This document shows positions 32,799 to 41,004 of a stretch of 64,000 nucleotides of DNA, piece after piece. Every line of letters begins with the position of its first letter. Positions within the stretch are counted from its first letter, which is position 1. Location: NCBI GenBank assembly GCA_947494695.1, contig CANLWB010000017.1, positions 1 to 64,000 on the forward strand, given 5' to 3'. The DNA is from an uncultured Flavobacteriaceae bacterium (GTDB lineage Bacteria; Bacteroidota; Bacteroidia; Flavobacteriales; Flavobacteriaceae). Under the pieces are notes generated by a model. The model was given only the letters and a program-made list of their open reading frames with translations, was not told the DNA's origin and searched no databases. Position numbers and translations under genes: made by a program.

Positions 32799-34121
32799 AT
32801 GACAAATCTTATGAATTTATTTCAATTTTTTAACCTAAAAAAAACTACTGTAATGGCTCTTGTTGCATTGAGCTTGTTTAATTTGAGTTGTGATAGCGAT
32901 GATCCTCCCATGGACGAAAATCCGGATGGCGTAGAAACCCCTATAACAAGTTCAGTTAATTTTGAAAATGCCTTGATTAGAACGTTTCTATTATCTGAGA
33001 TAGAAGCTAACCACCCAGAGAAAACGACAGTAAAACAACCTACAATGCTTGATGGTGTGCCTCAAAATATGGGGAAAATTACCATAAAACTTGCGCCTAC
33101 TAGTGTTTCAAAGTTTAGCCTTAAGCAAGTAGACTTTGATACTTCAGAGTTTAGTATTTCCCCACAAGTAGGAGAACAAAATATTATTGCCGGAAAACCT
33201 ATAATCTATACCATTACTCCTGCTAAAGATCCCTCTGTTACCTTACAGTATGAGGTTAATGTTATTGTGAAACCTATAGATCCAGCAGATGAGAAACTTG
33301 CTATGAAGACATTTGGTTTTTTAATATCAGATAATGGTGAGAGTGGAATTAACTCCGATGTGTTTAGTGCAGAAATTAGAGACATAGGAGGTTTCTATCA
33401 AAGATATGATACAGCTGTCGTTATGTCTGTTCCAGATGGTACTAATTTTTCTAACCTTGTGCCTTACATTGAGTTTGAAGGAAGTTCGATTGCGTATACT
33501 ACCAATGTCGATGGAGATGATTCAGATTATAAAGAATTTACGGCAGGAACCTCTATAGACTTTAAATATCCAAATATCGTTGCCTTTAAAATATATAACA
33601 GTGATAAATCGAGGTTTCATAAAGTAGTTGTTTATGTAGATATTGAGAATCCTATCGTTTTCGATAGCCCAAGTGTTACACTTAACGATGGAAAAATAGT
33701 GACTACAGGTGGTATTGATAATTATGATAATGTAATAGAATTCACAAACAAAGGAAATTACCCTATAAAAACTTCTAGGTTGAATGCATCTGAGGCGGAG
33801 GTGATCGAAACACCAGAAGCGCAGCCTAGATTATATTATTCTCCTATTAGTTTAAGAAAGGATAAAGACGAGTTACACACTGGTGAAAAAGGGAGGTTGG
33901 CACTTACAGCTAATTTTCCATTTACCCTAACCGGAGAACCAGGTGCAGGAAGCGGTATCGTTGCGAAATCATATGTTGTAAAAGTTCAGTTTAAAACGAT
34001 GCTTAGCTCTGATGCCATAAAGGCTTTTTCAACAAGTAATAATTCGAGTAATATAAATTTTGAGATTTATAATCCCGCTGAGATTGAAATCAAGGCAAAT
34101 GTATATGTTGAATATAATTAA
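32799..34121 (+). CDS. Tandemly duplicated lipoprotein, copy 1
   Basis: 440 residues. Signal with lipobox (MALVALSLFNLS-CDSDD, from residue 19), so the mature protein is a lipoprotein exposed to the periplasm or surface. The body has several ~80-100-residue beta-sandwich segments (TPAKDPSVTLQYEVNVIVK; YKEFTAGTSIDFKYPNIVAF then KIYNSDKSRFHKVVVYVDIE), similar to the DUF5018/BACON-type domains of Bacteroidota surface lipoproteins. Nearly identical to copy 2 (34997) over the first two thirds and diverging toward the C-terminus (from ~residue 300), as for proteins whose C-terminal face is under changing selection. Upstream: four 21-bp-phased boxes; downstream: a terminator. Confidence 0.75.
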   Translation: MTNLMNLFQFFNLKKTTVMALVALSLFNLSCDSDDPPMDENPDGVETPITSSVNFENALIRTFLLSEIEANHPEKTTVKQPTMLDGVPQNMGKITIKLAPTSVSKFSLKQVDFDTSEFSISPQVGEQNIIAGKPIIYTITPAKDPSVTLQYEVNVIVKPIDPADEKLAMKTFGFLISDNGESGINSDVFSAEIRDIGGFYQRYDTAVVMSVPDGTNFSNLVPYIEFEGSSIAYTTNVDGDDSDYKEFTAGTSIDFKYPNIVAFKIYNSDKSRFHKVVVYVDIENPIVFDSPSVTLNDGKIVTTGGIDNYDNVIEFTNKGNYPIKTSRLNASEAEVIETPEAQPRLYYSPISLRKDKDELHTGEKGRLALTANFPFTLTGEPGAGSGIVAKSYVVKVQFKTMLSSDAIKAFSTSNNSSNINFEIYNPAEIEIKANVYVEYN

Positions 34122-34256
34122 TCCGTTGAATATTTTAATATGATTCTGATATACTGAGGATCGTTACCGTTAATGCTAAGTGATAAAATTCATTATAAAA
34201 TGATGACTGGCACTATCGGTTCGAGTTGAGTCTTTAGTCGGCATATTAAATACATT

Positions 34257-34306
34257 AAAACCATAAAAATGAGGTGAAATTACATCTCGTTTTTATGGTT
34301 TTTTCT
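34257..34306 (+). terminator. Terminator of lipoprotein copy 1
   Basis: AAAACCATAAAAATGAG-(12)-CTCGTTTTTATGGTTTT, a 17-bp stem with one wobble, then more T's. An identical terminator follows copy 2. Confidence 0.85.
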
Positions 34307-34489
34307 TTTAAAATAAAAAGGTGTTTAAATAAACTATTTCAGGTGCATCATCTAGATATTTTAAGCTATAATACTAGGTAGAACGTTAAGTTTTTTAATA
34401 TTCGTGACGTTGATAAACCTAAAGGTTACAGAAAATAATTTTGATTATATATCGGGGTATTTACATTAGTGATGTGATAAATTCAACCA

Positions 34490-34851
34490 AGAGGATAAAT
34501 TTGAAGACAGACTACCTCATATAAGATCAAGACAAAACAGACTTAGGGCATCAATAGTTAAAATTAAATTGATGTCTGGCACTGGAGTTGTAGAAAAACA
34601 TTATTATTCTAAGTATAGTGACCTCAAAGTCGCTAAAGTGTCCCCAAAGTTATAAATGAATAATATTATAGTTTAAAAGGTGAGCATGAAAACACAATTT
34701 CACTAATTTTCCAGTCTTTTTACGGGTTCTACAAATGCAAAGACTGATTTGTGTTTTTGACAGGGACTATTCGCCATAATCACAAGAGATTCTATGCATG
34801 GTTATTCGTGTATTCGTGGTTTAGTATCATATCATATCATAAGAGTTTATG
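34490..34851. other. Unique spacer between the duplicated units
   Basis: About 360 bp with no open frame of note and no similarity to the region after the second copy, so the duplication is two ~1.85-kb units (about 32651-34490 and 34849-36680) held apart by unrelated DNA. Contains the short direct repeat atcatatcatatcat near 34827-34841. Confidence 0.45.
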
Positions 34852-34923
34852 CTTACCATTTATTTTGTGTAACTCACCATTTTAATTCGTTCATTCACCA
34901 CTAAAATAAGTGTATTCACCATT
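34852..34923 (+). promoter_or_regulatory. Four 9-bp boxes at exact 21-bp spacing, copy 2
   Basis: CTTACCATT (34852), CTCACCATT (34873), TTCACCACT (34894) and TTCACCATT (34915). Each of the first three has one or two substitutions relative to copy 1, yet the 21-bp phase is kept, which points to selection on spacing. Confidence 0.72.
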
Positions 34924-34955
34924 TTGATAAGTGCGTTTGGCACAATCATTTAAGG

Positions 34956-34974
34956 TTGGCAAGGTATTTGCCAA
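34956..34974 (+). promoter_or_regulatory. Palindrome before the lipoprotein gene, copy 2
   Basis: TTGGCAA-ggtat-TTGCCAA, identical to copy 1 and at the same distance (41 bp) from the last 9-bp box. Confidence 0.55.
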
Positions 34975-34996
34975 TATTCGTGAAAAATAAAACCCC

Positions 34997-36316
34997 ATGA
35001 CAAATCTTATGAATTTATTTCAATTTTTTAACCTAAAAAAAACTACTGTAATGGCTCTTGTTGCATTGAGCTTGTTTAATTTGAGTTGTGATAGCGATGA
35101 TCCTCCCACGGACGAAAACCCGGATGGCGTAGAAACCCCTATAACAAGTTCAGTTAATTTTGAAAATGCCTTGATTAGAACGTTTTTATTATCTGAGGTA
35201 GAAGCTAACCACCCAGAGAAAACGACAGTAAAACAACCTACAATGCTTGATGGTGTGCCTCAAAATATGGGGAAAATTACCATAGAACTTGCGCATACTA
35301 ATATTTCAAAGTTTAGTCTTAAGCAAGTAGACTTTGATACTTCAGAGTTTAGTATTTCCCCACAAGTAGGAGAACAAAATATTATTGCCGGAAAACCTAT
35401 AATCTATACCATTACTCCTGCTAAAGACCCTTCTGTTACCTTACAGTACGAGGTTAATGTTATTGTGAAACCTATAGATCCAGCAGATGAGAAACTTGCT
35501 ATGAAGACATTTGGTTTTTTAATATCAGATAATGGTGAGAGTGGAATTAACGCCGATGTGTTTAGTGCAGAAATTAGAGACATAGGCAGTTTTTACCATA
35601 GATATCATACAGCTGTAGTTATGTCCGTTCCAGATGGTACTAACTTTTCTAATCTTGTGCCTTACATGGAGTTTGAAGGAAGTTCGATTGCGTATACTAC
35701 CAATGTCGATGGAGATGATTCAGATTATAAAGAATTTACAGCAGGAACCTCTATAGACTTTAAATATCCAAATATCGTTGCCTTTAAAATATATAACAGT
35801 GATAAATCAAAGTCGCATAAAGTAGCAGTTTATGTAGATATTGAGAATCCCATCGTTTTCGATAGCCCAAATGTTACACTTAACGATGGAAAAGTTGTAT
35901 CTTATAATAATTTCTATGATAATGTAATAGAATTCACAAACAAAGGAAATTATCCTATAAAAACCCCAGAGATTAAAGTATCGGAAATTGAGGTGATCGA
36001 AACAGCGGAAGCCACACCTAGAGTGTATTATTCTAGTATTAGCTTAAGAAAGGATAAGGACGAGTTACTTACTGGAGAAAAAGGGCGTTTGTATATTGGA
36101 ACAAATTTTCCAGGGAATTTTACGGGAGAACCCGGTAGTGGTATAGGTACAGTTATAAAACCATACGTACTTAATGCAAAGTTTAAAACCATGCTTAGCC
36201 ATGATGGCATAAAGGCTTTTACCTCTAATAATAATAGCTCGGTTAATATAGATTTTGATATTTATAATCCCGTTGATCTTGAAATAACAGCAAATGTATT
36301 TGTTAAATATGATTAA
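34997..36316 (+). CDS. Tandemly duplicated lipoprotein, copy 2
   Basis: 439 residues, same start, signal and domain plan as copy 1. Differences cluster in the last third: after ENPIVFDSPNVTLNDGK the two proteins differ at many positions (for example SYNNFYDNVIEF against TTGGIDNYDNVIEF) but keep similar length and the same closing motifs (LSxDxIKAF, then NANV-like ends). Likely a surface-exposed pair undergoing diversification. Its downstream terminator and further ~180 bp are also duplicated. Confidence 0.75.
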   Translation: MTNLMNLFQFFNLKKTTVMALVALSLFNLSCDSDDPPTDENPDGVETPITSSVNFENALIRTFLLSEVEANHPEKTTVKQPTMLDGVPQNMGKITIELAHTNISKFSLKQVDFDTSEFSISPQVGEQNIIAGKPIIYTITPAKDPSVTLQYEVNVIVKPIDPADEKLAMKTFGFLISDNGESGINADVFSAEIRDIGSFYHRYHTAVVMSVPDGTNFSNLVPYMEFEGSSIAYTTNVDGDDSDYKEFTAGTSIDFKYPNIVAFKIYNSDKSKSHKVAVYVDIENPIVFDSPNVTLNDGKVVSYNNFYDNVIEFTNKGNYPIKTPEIKVSEIEVIETAEATPRVYYSSISLRKDKDELLTGEKGRLYIGTNFPGNFTGEPGSGIGTVIKPYVLNAKFKTMLSHDGIKAFTSNNNSSVNIDFDIYNPVDLEITANVFVKYD

Positions 36317-36451
36317 TCCGTTGAATATTTTAATATGATTCCGATAGATCGAGAATCGTTACCGTTAATGCTAAGTGATAAAAGTCATTATAAAATGATG
36401 ACTGGCACTATCGGTTCGAATTGAGTCTTTAGTCGGCATATTAAATACATT

Positions 36452-36499
36452 AAAACCATAAAAATGAGGTGAAATTACATCTCGTTTTTATGGTTTTTT
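36452..36499 (+). terminator. Terminator of lipoprotein copy 2
   Basis: Same stem as at 34257 (AAAACCATAAAAATGAG / CTCGTTTTTATGG) with a T-run. Confidence 0.85.
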
Positions 36500-36692
36500 C
36501 TTTTAAAATACAAAAGTGTTTAAATAAACTATTCCTGGTAGTCATCTACACATTTTAGGCTATAATACTAGAGGAAATGTTAAGTTTTTAAAATTCGTAA
36601 CGCTTACTAACTTAGAGGTTATAGAAAATAATTTTGAAAACAAGAAGTATTTACTTACATTAGCGATACGGTAAATCTCCCTTTACTAAGAA

Positions 36693-37130
36693 TTGGTAAT
36701 AGTCAAATTAATTACTAACTCTAAAACAAACATTTTGGAAAAATCTAATGAAATATCCTTTGCTCAGGAGGCTGGAGAAATTAGTAAGTCACTGGCAAAC
36801 GAAAGTTCTATTTTAGCTGAAATTGCCACAGCAGAACCAGCCGTAATTAGCGAAATAATGTCTGCCGAACCGGCAATGATGGAAAAATTATTAACATCAG
36901 AGCCAGCGATGCTATCTGAAATTGCTTCAGCAGAGCCCGCCATTCTTGCGGAATCTATTGTTGCAGAACCGACCTTATTTGCAGAGATTGCATCGGCAGA
37001 ACCCGCGCTTTTATCTGAAATCGCATCGGCCGAACCTGTTATTTTTTCTAAACTAGCAGCAGCAGAACCTATTACTTTTGGTAAAGCAATATCAGGAGTT
37101 ATTTCTGAAATTGCAAGCTCAAAAAATTAA
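36693..37130 (+). CDS. 11-residue repeat protein (A-E-P repeats)
   Basis: Up to 145 residues; no ATG at the start, so TTG at 36693 or TTG at 36735 (giving EKSNEISFAQEAG...) is used. From about residue 42 it is built of eight consecutive 11-residue units of the form x-hydrophobic-hydrophobic-x-E-hydrophobic-x-x-A-E-P, for example AMLSEIASAEP and ALLSEIASAEP, with a last partial unit. The Pro codons vary (CCA, CCG, CCC, CCT) and so do the Ala and Glu codons, so the protein repeat is kept by selection rather than by recent DNA slippage. No signal peptide. It lies 115 bp ahead of a five-gene enzyme cluster on the same strand. Family not recognised; it could be a structural solenoid, a carrier or a modified peptide substrate. 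Confidence 0.65.
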   Translation: MVIVKLITNSKTNILEKSNEISFAQEAGEISKSLANESSILAEIATAEPAVISEIMSAEPAMMEKLLTSEPAMLSEIASAEPAILAESIVAEPTLFAEIASAEPALLSEIASAEPVIFSKLAAAEPITFGKAISGVISEIASSKN

Positions 37131-37244
37131 AATTACCATACATCCCTTTAAGCCTTATTTTCTAAGTTTTCGGTTTACTAATGAAAAATCCCTAGATACC
37201 ATCGCTTAGAGAATTTGGCTTTTCCTTAAAACATTGTTACTCCT

Positions 37245-38711
37245 ATGGATGACCAAGCACTCCTTACCAAAAAGGGTCATACAACAATGACTCCAGATGC
37301 TTTTATTTCAACAATTAAAGAACTACCCGAAACACTTGAAGCCAAAGATGTGGGGTCGAATATTTTGGCTCCTTTGTTTTCTTATCTTATTACAGAACCT
37401 TCAAAATACCATGAAGGCTGTGAATTACTTCAAAACAAACTGCTGGATCTAACCATAAAAACCGCAGTAGAACATACATCTTATTATTCTAAAGTGGTTC
37501 CGCATCTTGAAATTTGGGATAAAACCAGGTTAAACGAGATCCCCACATTAAATAAACAAACGCTTTATCAAAATCAATCAGGCATATTGTCAAAAGTGAC
37601 CACCTTTGGCTTTGTTACATTTACTACAGGAACGACCAAGCAGGCCCCATTACTTATAGAAAGGTCGCAAGAAGAACAATTATATCTTCAGAATTTTTTT
37701 TCCATCCTACAATCTGGGATGTCGCAGTCCAATATGCTAAAACCATTAGGGATTGTAGAAGGCTCTATGAATCACGGTTCTGTTTTAAGACTACCTGGCA
37801 TCGGATATAATTTCATGATCGAATTAACCAAGGATTACGGGGTCATTAGAACAGCGTGGTTATTACAAAATGGATTTAATTTTAATGGCATTGCACCTAA
37901 AGTGAGTCAGTTGAATACCACCGTAATGGGATTGAGCTATTTACACCAGTATTTAACAGAAAATAATATTGAAATTCCGGAAGATCAACTTAATTCTATT
38001 ACAGTTTTTGGTTGGCCAGTTCCAAAAAGCCGACGTCAAAAATTTGAAGACTATTTTAACGTAAAGATTAGTGATAACTATTCAATGTCTGAAATGTTCG
38101 GTGGCGCCAAATACTGCCATAAGTGCGATGGTTATCATTTTGATCCGTTTGTCATTCCAGAATTAATAGATTTAGAAACCGGTGAACCATTACAGGAAGG
38201 AACAGGAGAGTTGGTTTTAACCCCTCTTTTTCCGTTCACCCAACGTTTTGTTCTCTTAAGATATCGTACCGGAGATCTTGTAGATGCCTTTAGGGTAAAC
38301 TGCGATAAAGGAATGATGGTTTATAAGATTAGAGGACGTCTTAAGCGATGTGTTAAAATGAATAAAGACCTGTATTTCGGAGAAGCCGAAATAGCCAAGG
38401 CTATTGATGAAATTGAAGAACTTAACAGGGCATCTACCGGATTTACCATTTTCGCAGATAATGATAAAAATAACTGGCCCTTGTTTAAAATGGTTAAAAA
38501 TGGGGCGCAGTTTGAAATTTTAGTAGAATTAAAGTTCGATCCTCAGGACAATCAAATGAAATCTAAAGAGATCTCTAAAAGCATATACGAGAAACTACTT
38601 TTAGAACTTCCTCAATCGGTAACCCATTGGATACAACAACATCCAGATGACTTTAAAATAACATTAAAACCTCCTCATAGTTTCGATAAAAGAGACTATT
38701 GGAATTTATAA
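37245..38711 (+). CDS. PaaK/CapK-like adenylate-forming enzyme
   Basis: 488 residues of the ANL superfamily, phenylacetate-CoA ligase-like branch. TFTTGTTKQAP is the phosphate loop, ISDNYSMSEMFGGAKYCHKC resembles the core motif of PaaK/CapK enzymes, LLRYRTGDLVD is the A8-like hinge with its Asp, and KIRGRLKRCVKM contains the expected Arg/Lys. Activates a carboxylic acid as an acyl-adenylate, and possibly a thioester. The substrate cannot be read. The Met at residue 15 (MTPDAF) is an alternative start. First enzyme gene of a closely packed cluster: 16 bp to the PurC-like gene. Confidence 0.82.
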   Translation: MDDQALLTKKGHTTMTPDAFISTIKELPETLEAKDVGSNILAPLFSYLITEPSKYHEGCELLQNKLLDLTIKTAVEHTSYYSKVVPHLEIWDKTRLNEIPTLNKQTLYQNQSGILSKVTTFGFVTFTTGTTKQAPLLIERSQEEQLYLQNFFSILQSGMSQSNMLKPLGIVEGSMNHGSVLRLPGIGYNFMIELTKDYGVIRTAWLLQNGFNFNGIAPKVSQLNTTVMGLSYLHQYLTENNIEIPEDQLNSITVFGWPVPKSRRQKFEDYFNVKISDNYSMSEMFGGAKYCHKCDGYHFDPFVIPELIDLETGEPLQEGTGELVLTPLFPFTQRFVLLRYRTGDLVDAFRVNCDKGMMVYKIRGRLKRCVKMNKDLYFGEAEIAKAIDEIEELNRASTGFTIFADNDKNNWPLFKMVKNGAQFEILVELKFDPQDNQMKSKEISKSIYEKLLLELPQSVTHWIQQHPDDFKITLKPPHSFDKRDYWNL

Positions 38712-38727
38712 CTAAACAATAAAAATT

Positions 38728-39450
38728 ATGTCAGTAGAAATAGTTAACGACGTTTTAAATGAAGAACCCCTTGTAAAAGGGAAAAGCAAGCTTTTATTCG
38801 GGTATGATACAGATCATTATGTAGCTCAATTAATTCCATCCTTATCAAGCTTTACGTATAACAGATACGAGATGGTTGAAAAAACTCAAAACCTACGTTT
38901 GGATTTTTATGAAATGGCTGTCGCCTTATTAAATGCACACGATGTTCCCACAGCTTTTGTGAAGCGCTTAGATGGAGATAAATACCTAACACGAAAATGT
39001 ACCAGTCCTCCGTTTGAGGTTATTGTAAAGAATTACGCTGTGGGCTCAACGCAAAGAAAATATCCGGGCTTATTTCCCAAAAACCATAAGTTTGAAGAAC
39101 CTATTGTAAAATTCGACTATAGAATCGATCCAGAGGATGTTCCAATTTCAGATGACTACTTAAAAGCATATGGAGAAGATCCTGAATTGCTAAAAAAACT
39201 AGCTTTGAAAACCAATGCGCTTTTATGTGAGTGGTTATATCCTAATGTGCTTGTTGATTTCTGTTTAATTTTTGGAGATAACAGCGACGGAGAACTTTGC
39301 ATTACTTCCGAAATTTCACCGGATTGCATGCGCTTAAAATCACCGAATGGTGAGTCGTTGGATAAGGATCTATTTAGAGATGGCAAAGCACACGACGAGA
39401 TTGTTGATACCTGGACGCAATTAATTTCAGATATAAGATCAAAAAAATGA
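38728..39450 (+). CDS. SAICAR-synthetase-like (PurC fold) ATP-dependent amide ligase
   Basis: 240 residues. PurC motifs are present: VKGKSKLLFGYDTDHYVAQL (GKxKxxY region), VIVKNYAVGSTQRKYP (usual RNxxxGS), ISDDYLKAYG, VLVDFCLIFG (VDxKxEFG) and ITSEISPDCMRL (ADEISPDxxRL). True PurC joins CAIR and aspartate in purine synthesis, but here substitutions occur in the ligand-binding motifs (KNY for RN, CLIF for KxEF) and the gene is not with purine genes. A recruited ligase forming an amide on another carboxylate is more likely. Overlaps the next gene by 4 bp (ATGA). A housekeeping PurC duplicate cannot be excluded. Confidence 0.78.
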   Translation: MSVEIVNDVLNEEPLVKGKSKLLFGYDTDHYVAQLIPSLSSFTYNRYEMVEKTQNLRLDFYEMAVALLNAHDVPTAFVKRLDGDKYLTRKCTSPPFEVIVKNYAVGSTQRKYPGLFPKNHKFEEPIVKFDYRIDPEDVPISDDYLKAYGEDPELLKKLALKTNALLCEWLYPNVLVDFCLIFGDNSDGELCITSEISPDCMRLKSPNGESLDKDLFRDGKAHDEIVDTWTQLISDIRSKK

Positions 39451-40139
39451 GCGAAAAAACACTGTTAATTACAGGTTCTAACCGAGGTGCCGGCTATGGT
39501 ATTGCCAAGTATTTTTATGATCAGGGGTATAAAATTTTGTCATTAAACAGATCATTAAAAAATGAAGCATGGTTGGGAGAAATGGAGTGTGATCTCAGTC
39601 AGCCGGCCCAGGTTATTAACATATGCCGAGACCTTGTAAAGGAATCTATTCATATTGATGTTTGCATTCTTAATGCTGCTATTAGAAAATTGTCTTTTAT
39701 TGAAGATATGTATTATAAAGACTGGGAAGATTCTATAGCTACCAATTATTCCGCAAATTTCTACCTATTGCAGTCACTTTTGCCTATATTTAAGAGGTCG
39801 AAGACTTATATCATTGTAATGGGAAGTCATGCGGCTACCCATTATTTTGAAGGAGGTGTAGCTTATTGTAGTACTAAAGCAGCTCTTAAAGCATTAGTTG
39901 AAGTGTTTATACAGGAAACCAGAGATTTCGGTATTAGAACAACTTTAATCAATGCAGGAGCTATTAATAACCGCCCTAAAGGTAATGATGATAAAAAATT
40001 ACAACCCGAAAGTATAGGCAAATGTATTTTTTCTATAGTAAATTCAAATACAGATGTTCTTTTGGGAGAAATCGAAATTCGTCCTTCAATACCTATAAAG
40101 TCAGCAGACAAAGGAATAAGTAAATTACAGTATGTATAA
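39447..40139 (+). CDS. Short-chain dehydrogenase/reductase
   Basis: 230 residues, Rossmann fold: LLITGSNRGAGYGIAKYF (TGxxxGxG), ILNAAIRK (NNAG position), and the catalytic Ser/Tyr/Lys in VMGSHAATHYFEGGVAYCSTKAA. Starts inside the stop of the PurC-like gene (ATGA overlap) and overlaps the HAD gene by 8 bp, so it is translationally coupled on both sides. Presumably reduces a ketone or oxidises an alcohol in the product of the cluster. Substrate unknown. Confidence 0.85.
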   Translation: MSEKTLLITGSNRGAGYGIAKYFYDQGYKILSLNRSLKNEAWLGEMECDLSQPAQVINICRDLVKESIHIDVCILNAAIRKLSFIEDMYYKDWEDSIATNYSANFYLLQSLLPIFKRSKTYIIVMGSHAATHYFEGGVAYCSTKAALKALVEVFIQETRDFGIRTTLINAGAINNRPKGNDDKKLQPESIGKCIFSIVNSNTDVLLGEIEIRPSIPIKSADKGISKLQYV

Positions 40140-41004
40140 ACAGCCGAGTTTTTCTAATACCATTTTTTATTCGGATTTGGATGGCACGTTATTAAATAAT
40201 AATGCCGAGTTGTCACCCAAATGCTATGCCGATCTTTACAGATTAATGGATGAAGGACTTTTGTTTAGCGTTGCAAGTGCAAGAAACTTAACCACAATAC
40301 GGGACATGCTATATGACATACCACTTAGTTTACCGGTTATAAATCTGAATGGAGCCTATATCTCAGATATAAAAAAAATGCAGCACATTCGAATAAATGG
40401 TATTGAAGCTCCAATAAAAGAAAGTATAGCACAGTTTATTGAGACGCATAATTTGGGCGTTTTTATTTCAGTTCATCAGGGTAATAAAGATGGTATCATT
40501 TATTATAAATTAAAAAATTATGGTGAACACTGGTATTTAAGTGACAGGCAAAGTTGTAAGGATCAAATATTGGTGACGGTAGATCGCTTGTCTCAAGCGG
40601 TTTCAAGTGAAATCACCTGTTTTACATTTATAGACAAAAAAGAGAAATTGGAAGAGGTAAGAGCTTTTATTCATGAAAATCATGCTCACGGCGTAAAAAC
40701 GCATCTGTTTGAAAATCAATATTCAAAAGGGTGGTTTTGGCTAACCGTACATAGCAATTTAGCCACAAAATCTCAAGCTCTGCAATTTATAAAAGAAGAG
40801 TTTAACTATAAAGATAAATTTTTAACCGTTTTTGGAGATGGGATCAATGATATAGAAATGTTTGAGTTAGCCGATACAGCCATTTCTGTAAATAATGCTA
40901 TTACGGAGATCAAGGAAAAATCAGATCTCGTGATTGGTAGCAATGAACAAGGAAGCGTTGTAAATTATCTTAGCAACATTAAAAAAGAATCAGTTGAACT
41001 CTAG
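40132..41004 (+). CDS. Cof-type HAD-superfamily phosphatase
   Basis: 290 residues. HAD motif I FYSDLDGTLLNNN (nucleophile and acid Asp), motif II in FSVASARN, and motif IV FGDGINDIEMFELAD; a type IIB cap between ~85 and 200. Cof-like enzymes dephosphorylate sugar phosphates, FMN or similar. Overlaps both neighbours (8 and 11 bp). Paired with a kinase-like gene, it may form a phosphate-on/phosphate-off step in the pathway. Confidence 0.85.
   Translation: MYKQPSFSNTIFYSDLDGTLLNNNAELSPKCYADLYRLMDEGLLFSVASARNLTTIRDMLYDIPLSLPVINLNGAYISDIKKMQHIRINGIEAPIKESIAQFIETHNLGVFISVHQGNKDGIIYYKLKNYGEHWYLSDRQSCKDQILVTVDRLSQAVSSEITCFTFIDKKEKLEEVRAFIHENHAHGVKTHLFENQYSKGWFWLTVHSNLATKSQALQFIKEEFNYKDKFLTVFGDGINDIEMFELADTAISVNNAITEIKEKSDLVIGSNEQGSVVNYLSNIKKESVEL

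Noticed and set aside
34195-34250. tRNA-like segment around ggttcgag
   Set aside because: No acceptor or anticodon stems can be drawn, and the segment is duplicated with base changes after the second lipoprotein.
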